This document shows, in pieces, positions 42,952 to 50,630 of a stretch of 64,000 bases of DNA (its first letter is position 1; each line of letters begins with the position of its first letter). The notes below the pieces were generated by a model. The model saw only the letters and a program-made list of their open reading frames with translations. It had not been told where the DNA came from and searched no databases. A program made the translations under genes and the position numbers. The DNA is taken from assembly GCF_029581275.1 (NCBI RefSeq), contig NZ_CP120742.1, positions 4,464,501 through 4,528,500 on the forward strand. The letters are read 5' to 3'. The DNA comes from Micromonospora sp. WMMD1155. GTDB lineage: Bacteria > Actinomycetota > Actinomycetes > Mycobacteriales > Micromonosporaceae.

Positions 42952-43119
42952 ATGGCGACCACGACGACGACCACCACGACCGCGAGCGGCTGGGCCGGAC
43001 CGGGCATCTGGGCTGGACCGGGTTTCTGGGCCGGACCGGGTTTCTGGGCGGGCCCCGGCTACCAGTCGACCGCGGCCCGGTGGCCGGGTGCGACCCGCTG
43101 GCTCGGCCCGACCCGTTGA
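42952..43119 (+). CDS. 55-residue WAGPGx-repeat peptide
   Basis: ATG 42952 with GGGGAG 6 nt upstream. Poly-Thr leader (MATTTTTTTTASG, 1-13), then four tandem hexapeptides WAGPG-I/F/F/Y (14-37), then a Trp-containing tail (ARWPGATRWLGPTR). The 18-bp DNA repeats differ mostly at synonymous third positions (GCC/GCT/GCG, GGA/GGC, CCG/CCC), so the peptide, not the DNA, is conserved. Divergent from an MFS exporter and 125 bp from a convergent Crp gene. No signal peptide. Not assigned to a known family; it could be a RiPP precursor, a self-assembling or cell-surface peptide. Confidence 0.65.
   Translation: MATTTTTTTTASGWAGPGIWAGPGFWAGPGFWAGPGYQSTAARWPGATRWLGPTR
42991..43062 (+). repeat. Four 18-bp coding repeats (WAGPGx)
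   Basis: Four copies of TGGGCCGGACCGGGTTTC-like sequence in the peptide gene. Amino-acid pattern WAGPG is kept while codons vary at third positions, the mark of selection on protein. Confidence 0.9.
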
Positions 43120-43243
43120 GCCCGACCCGCTGAACCGCGAGCACGGTGACGCCGGCTGCCACTGGCAGCCGGCGCAGCCGTGCGTACGGGCGGCAGCCGC
43201 CCACATCGGACGCCTGCTCGGCGACGAACCCGGACCGGGTCGG

Positions 43244-43936
43244 TCAGCGGTCGTTCATGCCGGCACGGCGGCGCAGGGCGGCCACGTCGGTCACCACGAT
43301 CCGTCGCCCCTCGGTACGCAGCCAGCCGCGGCTGGCGAACGAGCCGATCGCCTGGTTGACGCTCTGCCGGGAACCGCCGGCCATCTCGGCCAACTGGCTC
43401 TGGTTGAGCTCGATCGTGATCATCGGTGCCTGGCTCTCGCCGGCCAACCGGACCAGCGTCTTGGCCACCCGGCCGGGCAGGTCGAGGAAGACGTGGTCGG
43501 CGTTCTGCTCGGTGAGGCGGCGGATCAGCCCGCCCAGCGAGCGCATCACCGCGTCCAGGATGCGGGGGTTGGAGTGCACCAGTTCCATGAACGCGCCCCG
43601 GGAGAGTGCGAGCGCGGCGCAGTCCTCGATGGCCTCGGCCGATGCGGACCGGGTGGACGCGTCGAGCAGGGAGACCTCGCCGAGCACGTCCGGTGGTCGG
43701 ATCACCGACAACACGGCGCGTTCGCCGGTCGGCGCCGTGCGGAAGACCGCCACCGCGCCACGGCGCAGCACGATCAGCGACTCGCCCGGGTCGTTCTCCA
43801 CGAAGAGCAGCTGGCCCTTGCGGTAGGTGCGCGGAACAGCGGCGGCGATGACCCGCTGCCGTACCTCGGGCTCCAACCCGGCGAACATCTCGACACCCGT
43901 GAGCGCGTCACCCGGCTCCGGCAGGCGCATCTCCAC
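43244..43936 (-). CDS. Crp/Fnr-family transcriptional regulator
   Basis: 230 residues. Cyclic-nucleotide-binding domain (about 12-130; GEVSLLDASTRSASAEA phosphate-binding cassette with Arg) and C-terminal helix-turn-helix (QSQLAEMAGGSRQSVNQAIGSF). GTG 43936 preceded by GGGAGGGG about 8-10 nt upstream. It has no iron-sulfur Cys set, so cAMP or no ligand is likelier. A cAMP-responsive role would pair with the adenylate cyclase at 37606-41085, but no direct link is visible. Convergent with the WAGPGx peptide. Confidence 0.92.
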   Translation of the reverse strand: MEMRLPEPGDALTGVEMFAGLEPEVRQRVIAAAVPRTYRKGQLLFVENDPGESLIVLRRGAVAVFRTAPTGERAVLSVIRPPDVLGEVSLLDASTRSASAEAIEDCAALALSRGAFMELVHSNPRILDAVMRSLGGLIRRLTEQNADHVFLDLPGRVAKTLVRLAGESQAPMITIELNQSQLAEMAGGSRQSVNQAIGSFASRGWLRTEGRRIVVTDVAALRRRAGMNDR

Positions 43937-44156
43937 GGCCCAACCCCTCCCCGGTCACGGACCACAAACTCGCTCACCGGGTGAACCTCATGGCCCTGAC
44001 AAGGTGAACTGACACCGATTCGGCGTCCGGTAGCGGTACACATCAGATCATGACGGTCCGGTCGCTTGCTGTACACCCCTCGAAGCACTTCCGTGACCGT
44101 CGCGAGCTGGACCCCCGCCGGGCGGGGTCGCGCGGCGGTGGGCGAGGATGGCCGGA

Positions 44157-44654
44157 ATGGTCTACCGCTACTTCTACGACTGCGAGTTCATCGAGGACGG
44201 CACGACGGTCGACCTCGTCTCGATCGGTGTCGTCGACGAGTACGGCCGCGAGTTCTACGCGGTCTCCACCGAGTTCGACGACTCCCGCGCCGTGCCCTGG
44301 GTCCGCCGCAACGTCCTGGACAAGCTGCCCTCCCCGGCGGATCGGGCCTGGCGGTCGCGGGAGCGCATCCGCGACGACCTGTACGACTTCCTGGTCGAGC
44401 CGATCCGGGACCGGCCGGGGGAGCAGTTGGAGCTGTGGGCCTGGTACGCCGCGTACGACCACGTGGTGCTCGCCCAGCTCTGGGGCGCGATGCCGGCGCT
44501 GCCCCGGAGGATCCCCCGCTACACCAAGGAGCTGCGGCAGCTCTGGGACGACCGGGGTCGGCCCACCCTGCCGGAGGCGGACGCCGCCCGGCACGACGCT
44601 CTGGTCGACGCCCGGCACAACCTGGCGCGCTGGCGGGCGATGACGACCCGCTGA
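44157..44654 (+). CDS. Polyadenylate-specific 3'-exoribonuclease (RNase AS)
   Basis: 165 residues from ATG 44157, which has GAGG nine nt upstream; ATG 44148 is directly on it. DEDD-type fold: YDCEFIEDG (DE), then WAWYAAYDHV (D), RHDALVDARHN (DxxxD). Matches RNase AS of mycobacteria (Rv2179c), which degrades adenylate-containing RNA. Synteny also places it near aroG and plsC in mycobacteria, though here insertions separate them. Followed by the PPOX-fold gene. Confidence 0.92.
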   Translation: MVYRYFYDCEFIEDGTTVDLVSIGVVDEYGREFYAVSTEFDDSRAVPWVRRNVLDKLPSPADRAWRSRERIRDDLYDFLVEPIRDRPGEQLELWAWYAAYDHVVLAQLWGAMPALPRRIPRYTKELRQLWDDRGRPTLPEADAARHDALVDARHNLARWRAMTTR

Positions 44655-44732
44655 CCGCCGGTCGTACCGCCGTAGGTTTGACCGGTTCTGTCCCGGGCAT
44701 CGGTTCGGCGAACCGAAGCGGAGGAGAGTGCC

Positions 44733-45236
44733 ATGACCAACGAGCCGACCAGCGCCGCGGAATCCCGTGCCCGGATCACCGAGCTGGCCCGGGCCGCTCG
44801 GATCTGCATGCTCACCACGATCGCTCTGGACGGTCGGCAGGTGAGCCGGCCGATGGGGCTCCAGGAGGCCGAGTTCGACGGCGACCTGTGGTTCTTCGCC
44901 TACTCCGACTCCGCCAAGGTCCGGCAGCTCCGGGTGAACCCGGAGGTCAACGTCGCCTTCTCCGACCAGAAGCACCACGCCTGGGTGTCGATCTCCGGGA
45001 CCGCCACCGAGGGGCTCGACCGGGCCCGGGCCGAACGGCTGTGGAACCCACTGCTCAAGGCCTGGTTCCCCGGCGGGCTGGACACCCCGGGCCTCACGCT
45101 GATCAAGGTGCACGCCACCTCCGCCGAGTACTGGGACTCGCCGGGCAGCACGGTGGTCAACCTCCTCGGCTACGCGAAGGCCGCGGTCACCGGCCGCCCA
45201 CCGAAGGCCGGCGAGAACCACGAGGTGACCTTCTGA
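44733..45236 (+). CDS. Pyridoxamine-5'-phosphate-oxidase-fold protein (general stress 26 type)
   Basis: 167 residues of split-barrel flavin-binding fold: ICMLTTIALDGRQVSRPMGL, WFFAYSDSAKVRQLRVNPEV, AWVSISGTATEG, and LTLIKVHATSAEYWDSP. This is the general stress protein 26/PPOX family, binding FMN or F420. ATG 44733 with GAGGAG 7 nt upstream. Substrate unknown; in actinobacteria such proteins can use F420. Confidence 0.92.
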   Translation: MTNEPTSAAESRARITELARAARICMLTTIALDGRQVSRPMGLQEAEFDGDLWFFAYSDSAKVRQLRVNPEVNVAFSDQKHHAWVSISGTATEGLDRARAERLWNPLLKAWFPGGLDTPGLTLIKVHATSAEYWDSPGSTVVNLLGYAKAAVTGRPPKAGENHEVTF

Positions 45237-45395
45237 GCCGGGTCGCCACCGGGGCGCGCTGTCGCCGTACCTGCGGGCCGACTACAGTTCGCAGTGACGG
45301 CCCGCCCCGGGCCGGCAACGGCGCCGATGGTCTGACCTGACACATACCCTGGGGCAAATCGGGCTTTACCTGATGCTCCAGGAGGATGACGGATC

Positions 45396-46424
45396 ATGCG
45401 TATCGGCGTGCTCACCGGCGGCGGCGACTGCCCCGGCCTCAATGCGGTCATCCGGGCGGTGGTCCGTAAGGGTGTCGCCACCTACGGTCACGAGTTCGTG
45501 GGCTTCCGGGACGGTTGGAAGGGCCCGCTGGAGGGTCTGACCCGCCCGCTGGGCATCGCCGACGTCCGCGGCATCCTGCCCCGCGGCGGCACCATCCTCG
45601 GCTCGTCCCGGACCAACCCGTTCAAGATCGAGAACGGCGTCGAGCGGATCAAGGACAACCTCGCCGAGCAGGGCGTGGACGCGCTCATCGCGATCGGCGG
45701 CGAGGACACCCTCGGCGTCGCCACCAAGCTGCACGAGCTGGGCGTCAACGTCGTCGGCGTGCCGAAGACGATCGACAACGACCTCGGCGCCACCGACTAC
45801 ACCTTCGGCTTCGACACCGCGGTCAACATCGCGATGGAGGCCATCGACCGCCTGCACACCACCGCGGAGAGCCACCACCGCACCCTGGTCGTCGAGGTCA
45901 TGGGCCGGCACGCCGGCTGGATCGCCCTGCACGCCGGCCTGGCCGGCGGCGCCAACGTGATCCTGCTGCCCGAGCGGCAGTTCGACGTCGAGCAGGTGGC
46001 CGGCTACGTCGAGAAGCGCTTCCAGCACCAGTACGCCCCGATCGTCGTGGTCGCCGAAGGCGCCCAGCCGCTCGACGGCCAGATGGTGCTGCACAACCAG
46101 GAGCTCGACGCGTTCGGCCACGTCCGCCTCGGCGGCATCGGCCAGTGGCTCGCCGAGCAGCTGGAGGCCAAGACCGGCAAGGAGGCCCGCACGGTGGTGC
46201 TCGGCCACATCCAGCGCGGTGGCACCCCGACCGCCTTCGACCGGGTGCTCGCCACCCGCCTGGGCCTGCAGGCCATCGACGCGGTCAACGAGGCCGACTG
46301 GGGCAAGATGGTCGCGATGCAGAGCACCGACATCGTCCGGGTGCCCCTCGCCGAGGCGACCCGCGAGCTGAAGACCGTGCCGCTGGAGCGGTACGCCGAG
46401 GCCGAGGTCTTCTTCGGCAGCTGA
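45396..46424 (+). CDS. 6-phosphofructokinase, PPi-type signature
   Basis: 342 residues. TGGGDCPGLNAVIRA at the start and IDNDL catalytic Asp. In place of the ATP-type GGDGT and PGTIDND it has GGEDT (100-104) and PKTIDND with Lys, the pair of changes that in family A of PFKs marks pyrophosphate use, as in Amycolatopsis methanolica. Committed step of glycolysis, cytosolic. ATG 45396 with AGGAGG about 9 nt upstream. A hairpin follows at 46435. Confidence 0.95.
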   Translation: MRIGVLTGGGDCPGLNAVIRAVVRKGVATYGHEFVGFRDGWKGPLEGLTRPLGIADVRGILPRGGTILGSSRTNPFKIENGVERIKDNLAEQGVDALIAIGGEDTLGVATKLHELGVNVVGVPKTIDNDLGATDYTFGFDTAVNIAMEAIDRLHTTAESHHRTLVVEVMGRHAGWIALHAGLAGGANVILLPERQFDVEQVAGYVEKRFQHQYAPIVVVAEGAQPLDGQMVLHNQELDAFGHVRLGGIGQWLAEQLEAKTGKEARTVVLGHIQRGGTPTAFDRVLATRLGLQAIDAVNEADWGKMVAMQSTDIVRVPLAEATRELKTVPLERYAEAEVFFGS

Positions 46425-46434
46425 TCGACGGTCG

Positions 46435-46468
46435 GCGGCGCGGCGGGCCTGCGGGTCCGCCGCGCCGC
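46435..46468 (+). terminator. Hairpin between PFK and proC
   Basis: Perfect 12-bp stem (46435-46446 with 46457-46468, arm GCGGCGCGGCGG) and 10-nt loop just past the phosphofructokinase stop. Confidence 0.65.
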
Positions 46469-46495
46469 GACCCGACGCGAGGGGGTACGACCGAG

Positions 46496-47314
46496 ATGTC
46501 AGCCGGGGTGCACACGGTCGCGGTGATCGGCGCGGGCAAGATCGGTGAGCTGATGCTCTCCGGGCTGCTGCGCTCGGGATGGCCCGTGGACAAGCTGCTG
46601 GCCACCGCCCGCCGCCCGGCGCGCGCCGAGGAGCTGACCGCCCGCTACGGCGTACGGGTGGTCGACAACCTGACGGCGGTGGACGAGGCGGCGGTGCTCG
46701 CGGTCTCGGTCAAGCCGCAGGACGCGGCAGCGCTGCTCGACGAGATCGGCCCCAAGGTGCCGGCCGACAAGCTCGTCATCTCGCTCTGCGCCGGCCTGCC
46801 CACCAGCTTCTTCAGCCGTCGGCTGCCCGACGGCACCCCCGTGGTCCGGGTGATGACCAACACCCCGGCGCTCGTCGACGAGGCCATGACCGCGATCTCG
46901 GCGGGCGCGTACGCCACCGGTGCCCATCTGGCGTTGGCCGAGGAGATGTTCAAGCCGCTCGGTCAGACGATCCGGGTGCCCGAGTCGCAGCAGGACGCCG
47001 TCACCGCGCTCTCCGGCTCCGGCCCCGCCTACTTCTACCTGCTGGTCGAAGCCATGATCGACGCGGGGATCCTGCTCGGGCTGCCCCGGCAGGTGGCCCA
47101 CGAGCTGATCGTGCAGACCGCGATCGGGTCCGCGGTGATGCTGCGCGACTCCAGCGAGCACCCGGTGAAACTGCGCGAGGCGGTCACCTCGCCCGCCGGC
47201 ACCACCATCTCCGCCATCCGCGAGTTGGAGAAGCACGGCGTACGCGCCGCGCTGCTCGCCGCGCTGGAGGCCGCCCGCGACCGCGCCCGTGAGCTGGCGG
47301 CGCAGGCCGACTGA
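46496..47314 (+). CDS. proC: Pyrroline-5-carboxylate reductase
   Basis: 272 residues. Final step of proline synthesis. Rossmann loop VIGAGKIGELM (9-19), ALSGSGPAYFYLLVEAM and the C-terminal signature SPAGTTISAIRELEKHGVR. ATG 46496 has GAGGGGG about 11 nt upstream; the much longer open frame upstream overlies phosphofructokinase in a different frame. Starts 27 bp after the hairpin at 46468. Confidence 0.96.
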   Translation: MSAGVHTVAVIGAGKIGELMLSGLLRSGWPVDKLLATARRPARAEELTARYGVRVVDNLTAVDEAAVLAVSVKPQDAAALLDEIGPKVPADKLVISLCAGLPTSFFSRRLPDGTPVVRVMTNTPALVDEAMTAISAGAYATGAHLALAEEMFKPLGQTIRVPESQQDAVTALSGSGPAYFYLLVEAMIDAGILLGLPRQVAHELIVQTAIGSAVMLRDSSEHPVKLREAVTSPAGTTISAIRELEKHGVRAALLAALEAARDRARELAAQAD

Positions 47315-47464
47315 GCCTTCTTCGCGCGTGGCGGGCCGGTCTGGTGTTCCGAACGCGTGCCGACGGGCCGATCCGGTGTTCCGGACGGGCCGGTTGAGCT
47401 CTTCGGGCGCGCGGCGGTGCGGGCGGCCGAGCGTTCCGGGCTCGTGGCGGAGCGGGGCGTGGCG

Positions 47465-47470
47465 CATACT
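47465..47470 (+). promoter_or_regulatory. -10 element for leaderless DUF2203 gene
   Basis: CATACT, 6 nt (GGCGCG) before GTG 47477. One mismatch to TANNNT. Confidence 0.4.
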
Positions 47471-47476
47471 GGCGCG

Positions 47477-47827
47477 GTGTTCACACTCGCCCAGGCCCGG
47501 CACCTGGTGGCCACGCTGCAACCGCGCGTCGACGAGTTGATCCGGGTCCGGGCCGACCTGGCCGAACTGCGCGCCGACCTCGCCGACCACGGCGTCAGTG
47601 CCCTCGGCGGGCTGGCCGAGGTGAAGGGGCTGGAGGCCCGGCTGCACGCCGTCGTCGACGAGTTGCACCAGCACGACATCCAGGTCAAGGGCATCGCTCC
47701 GGTGCTGCTCGACTTCCCCGGCGAGCGGGAGGGCCGCGCGGTGCTCTGGTGCTGGCTGGAGGGCGACTCCGACGTGCGCTGGTACCACCGGGCCGAGTGC
47801 GGCTTCGCCGGCCGCCGCCCACTCTGA
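47477..47827 (+). CDS. DUF2203 protein
   Basis: 116 residues. FTLAQARHLVATLQPRVDELI at the start and LDFPGEREGRAVLWCWLEGDSDVRWYHRAECGFAGRRPL at the end fit DUF2203, small helical proteins of unknown role found next to diverse genes. GTG 47477 with no Shine-Dalgarno; leaderless pattern upstream. The open frame back to 47357 is degenerate repeat-like sequence. Its 3' flank is a 17-bp tandem repeat. Confidence 0.82.
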   Translation: MFTLAQARHLVATLQPRVDELIRVRADLAELRADLADHGVSALGGLAEVKGLEARLHAVVDELHQHDIQVKGIAPVLLDFPGEREGRAVLWCWLEGDSDVRWYHRAECGFAGRRPL

Positions 47828-47833
47828 CGCACC

Positions 47834-47884
47834 CGCCCTGGCGTCGTGTCCGCCCTGGCGTCGTGTCCGCCCTGGCGTCGTGTC
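47834..47884. repeat. 3 x 17-bp tandem repeat
   Basis: Three exact copies of CGCCCTGGCGTCGTGTC starting 7 bp past the DUF2203 stop. 47828-48211 otherwise holds two palindromes and a 43-bp repeat, with no gene. Confidence 0.95.
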
Positions 47885-47901
47885 CGGCCGCGCTGCCGGC
47901 C

Positions 47902-47980
47902 TTGATCCACTCGCGTTCACGGAAAGCGCGGTATCCGAGCGCGGCGGACACCCCGGGCTCCTTGAACCCGTGTTGATCTA
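47902..47980. repeat. Dispersed palindrome, family B copy 5
   Basis: Left arm begins TTGATCCACTCGCGTTC and ends GGTATCC; right arm runs GGACACC to GTTGATCTA. Same layout as the copy 55 bp downstream, but with more mismatches. Confidence 0.6.
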
Positions 47981-48035
47981 GCAGGGCGCGGCTCAGCCCG
48001 CCGCGCCCTGCCGCCGACCTGCCCCGCCGTCCCGC

Positions 48036-48115
48036 CTTGATCCACTCGAGGTCGCCGAAAACGGGGTATCCGAGCGCGGGGATACCGCCAAATCGGCGAC
48101 CTCGAGTGGATCAAG
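48036..48115. repeat. Dispersed palindrome, family B copy 6 (best copy)
   Basis: 36-nt arms at 48036-48071 and 48080-48115 with 8-nt loop GAGCGCGG. Tips CTTGATCCACTCGAGGTCGC and its complement pair perfectly for the outer 23 nt; the inner GGTATCC/GGATACC also pairs. This is the clearest example of the family. Confidence 0.75.
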
Positions 48116-48220
48116 CCCGGTGCGGCTCGTTCCGCCGCCGACGCTGAGGCGGATCAGGCGCGGTGGGGCTGGACCGCCGCCGACGCTGACGCGGATCAGG
48201 CGCGGTGCGGCTCAGCCCGT
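48115..48220. repeat. 43-bp tandem repeat over sortase end
   Basis: Copies at 48115-48157 and 48158-48199 and a partial third from 48200. The third copy contains the stop codon (48212-48214) of the sortase gene, so the repeat has invaded the gene end. Confidence 0.85.
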
Positions 48221-48889
48221 CGCGGGCTTCGGCAGGACCGGGCCGGGTGTCTCGGCCACCGCGAACACCACGACGTTGTCCCGGTAGTGCCCACTTCGCC
48301 GATCGAAGGCACCCCCGCAGGTGACCAGGCGCAGCTCCGGGTTGGGCGTCGGCCCGTACACCACGGAGGTCGGGAACCGGTCCTTGCGGGTGCGCAGCGA
48401 CCCGGTCACCCGGAACGCCAACCGCTGCCCGCCGCGCCACACCTCCACCCGGTCGCCGGGCCGCAGCTCGCCGAGTCGGGCGAAGACCGCCGGGCCGCGC
48501 CGGGAGTCGAGATGCCCGGCGAGCACGGCCGGGCCGGTGTCTCCGGGTGCCGGACCGCCGCCGTACCAGCCGGCGGTGTCGAAGTCGGCGGGCGGGACCA
48601 GCACCCCGGACTGGTCCAGGCCCAGCACCGTGAGCGTGGAGTCGACGCCGATGCGCGGTACGCGTACCCGAGTGGGTGGTCCCTGTGGGGTGGGCGCGGC
48701 GGCCACCGACGGGCAGTCGTCGGTGCAGCCGGGGTGCCAGCTCGCGACCGGCGGCGCCGGGCCGGTGTCGGCCAGCCCGACCCCGGTGCCGGCGGCGAGG
48801 CCCACCGCCGCGCCGGCCGCGAGCAGCGCGGCCAGCGGCACCCGGCGGTCGCGGTGCCGCCGGATCGACGGGCCCGGCCCGGCGCTCAC
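48212..48889 (-). CDS. Class E/F-like sortase
   Basis: 225 residues. N-terminal signal-anchor helix (VPLAALLAAGAAVGLAAG), then a sortase domain with catalytic His in VLAGHLDS, Cys in RLVTCGGAFD, and Arg in GHYRDNVVV. Typical of actinobacterial class F/E sortases that anchor or crosslink surface proteins. GTG 48889 overlaps the DUF4397 gene by 4 bp, so the two are co-translated. The C-terminal end lies in a tandem repeat. No LPXTG-type substrate is adjacent. Confidence 0.88.
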   Translation of the reverse strand: MSAGPGPSIRRHRDRRVPLAALLAAGAAVGLAAGTGVGLADTGPAPPVASWHPGCTDDCPSVAAAPTPQGPPTRVRVPRIGVDSTLTVLGLDQSGVLVPPADFDTAGWYGGGPAPGDTGPAVLAGHLDSRRGPAVFARLGELRPGDRVEVWRGGQRLAFRVTGSLRTRKDRFPTSVVYGPTPNPELRLVTCGGAFDRRSGHYRDNVVVFAVAETPGPVLPKPATG

Positions 48890-49755
48890 CAGGCGGTGCG
48901 CCGCCGCCGACGCCAGAGCAGCAGCGCCACCACCCCGGCCGCCGCAGCCAGACCGCCGGCCACCAGGGGGTACGCGTCGAGCCCGGCGCGGGCGGTGCCG
49001 CCGGCGCCGGTGTCCACCCCACCGGCGGGGACGACGGTGCCGCCCTCGGCGTCGCGGCGCAGCTCGGCGGTGAGCCCGCCCTGCCTGCCGTCGAGCACCA
49101 GCAGCGAGTAGACCGCGCCGCCGGTGAGGCGCACCTCCGCGTCGGTGCTCGGGCCACCGGCACCGGTCAGCTTCAGCCGCCACGTGCCCGGCTCGACCTG
49201 CTGGTAGTCGGTCGTCGTCGCGAACTGCACCCCGTCGGCGATCTTCGGGCCGTCGGCGGCGGCCACGTCGAGTATCGGGGTGCGCACGGACGCCTGCACG
49301 ACCCGCACCTTGGCGCGGCCGTCGGTGGGGGCGCTGAGGTCGTCGTTGAGCACCCGTAGGCCGAGGTCGGCGTGCCGTCCCACACCGGCCACCGTGAAGG
49401 CGTCACCGCTGGTCACCGCGACCTCGGTGGTGAGCACCGGGGGATCGCTCGCGGGGGCGCCGGCCTCGCGCATCGCCACCGCGTACCGTCCGGGTGCCAG
49501 CTCCAGATAGTCGGAGACCACGCCGTAGCCGACCCCGGGGAAGACCCGCGGTTTCGCGGTGCCCGGCGCGGCCAGGTAGACGTCGACGGCCGGGGTGTCG
49601 GGGGAGAGGTGGGCGAGCCGGACGTATCCGACGGTGTCCACGGCCGTCGCGGCACCGGCCGGAACCGGGACGCCGGTGGCAGCGAGGGCGGTGCCGAGCA
49701 GGAGCGCGCCGGAGCCGGCCAGCAGCCGGCGGGGCACGGTACGGAGCGTGTGCAT
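48886..49755 (-). CDS. Secreted DUF4397 protein with C-terminal membrane anchor
   Basis: 289 residues from ATG 49755, which has GGAGG 5 nt upstream. Signal peptide (RRLLAGSGALLLGTALA, about 1-34), two DUF4397 domains (about 40-215; VRLAHLSPDTPAVDVYL), then a membrane helix (LAAAAGVVALLLW) and RRRRR. The end looks like a cell-wall sorting tail but no LPXTG or LAXTG is seen before the helix. DUF4397-sortase pairs are seen in other actinobacteria. Cell-surface location is very likely; ligand unknown. Confidence 0.87.
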   Translation of the reverse strand: MHTLRTVPRRLLAGSGALLLGTALAATGVPVPAGAATAVDTVGYVRLAHLSPDTPAVDVYLAAPGTAKPRVFPGVGYGVVSDYLELAPGRYAVAMREAGAPASDPPVLTTEVAVTSGDAFTVAGVGRHADLGLRVLNDDLSAPTDGRAKVRVVQASVRTPILDVAAADGPKIADGVQFATTTDYQQVEPGTWRLKLTGAGGPSTDAEVRLTGGAVYSLLVLDGRQGGLTAELRRDAEGGTVVPAGGVDTGAGGTARAGLDAYPLVAGGLAAAAGVVALLLWRRRRRTAW

Positions 49756-49805
49756 GTCGCCTCCGGAAAGCACTTTCGGTGAGCGGGACACAACCCAGAG
49801 ACAGG

Positions 49806-49821
49806 GTCCCGTTTACGGGAC
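49806..49821. promoter_or_regulatory. Palindrome between methyltransferase and DUF4397 gene
   Basis: GTCCCGT-TT-ACGGGAC, 7-bp arms with 2-nt centre. It lies 50 bp upstream of the DUF4397 start and 41 bp past the methyltransferase stop. May be an operator; no T-run follows, so a terminator is less likely. Confidence 0.4.
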
Positions 49822-49861
49822 TGAGGCGCAAGTTGCCACGTCGATGTTTTTGCCGCTGCCG

Positions 49862-50533
49862 CTACCGATCTCGGATGGCGAGGAGGCCGAGCAGGTCCGG
49901 GACTCCGCCCCGGCCCGCCTCGACGACCCGGACCAGTCGGAGGCCGGCGTCCACTGTCGCGTTGACAAGGTCGGAGATGGGGATGTGCCAGGCACCCACC
50001 CGTACCCGTACGCCGGTGACGTTCCAACTGTCGAAGCTGTGCGACCGATCGGCGTACCGGGCGTCGACGACGACACGCGGATGCTTACTCCAGTCGGCGA
50101 ACGCGCCCACGAAACACGGGTGCACACCCATGTGGACGAACCGCCCGCCGGGACGCAGCACCCGGGCGACCTCGCGCAGCACTGCCGGGTAGTCGGGCAG
50201 GTCGGTGCTGGCCAGCACGCACATCGCGGCCGGCAGCGACGCGTCGGCGACCGGCAGGGCACCCGCGTCACCCCTGGCCGCCGGCAACCGTCCTCGCGCG
50301 TGCCGCAACTGCCCGCCGGACAGGTCCACGCCCACCGGCGTCCAACCCAGACCAGTCAGCACCGGAGCGTGCGCACCGGTGCCGCAGCAGATGTCGAGGC
50401 AGCGACCCTCGCCCGCGCCGAGCAGGTCCGCCACGGTCGCGTGCACCCGCCGCAGGTAGTCGCCGCTGCCGGAGATGTAGCCCTCGTACCAGTCCGCGTG
50501 GGCGTCGTACGCCGGTGTGCTCGTCGTCCCCAT
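49862..50533 (-). CDS. Class I SAM-dependent methyltransferase
   Basis: 223 residues. SAM motif CLDICCGTGAHAPVL (about 45-59), GVDLSGGQLRHARG and LREVARVLRPGGRFVHMG. Family Methyltransf_11. Substrate unknown; no biosynthetic neighbours. ATG 50533 without a clear ribosome site. Divergent from the hypothetical membrane protein at 50631. Confidence 0.87.
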   Translation of the reverse strand: MGTTSTPAYDAHADWYEGYISGSGDYLRRVHATVADLLGAGEGRCLDICCGTGAHAPVLTGLGWTPVGVDLSGGQLRHARGRLPAARGDAGALPVADASLPAAMCVLASTDLPDYPAVLREVARVLRPGGRFVHMGVHPCFVGAFADWSKHPRVVVDARYADRSHSFDSWNVTGVRVRVGAWHIPISDLVNATVDAGLRLVRVVEAGRGGVPDLLGLLAIRDR

Positions 50534-50630
50534 CGGCCGAGGCTACGAGTCGGCGCCCACCCGGGAAAGCCGTTCTTCCGGGGGCAGAAGTGGGCGTTTG
50601 CGTTCGCTCACGTGTGGCTACTGAACAGCA

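Noticed and set aside
42823..43206. Minus-strand ORF antisense to the WAGPGx peptide
   Set aside because: Shadow with no domain; the plus-strand frame has the ribosome site and synonymous repeat variation.
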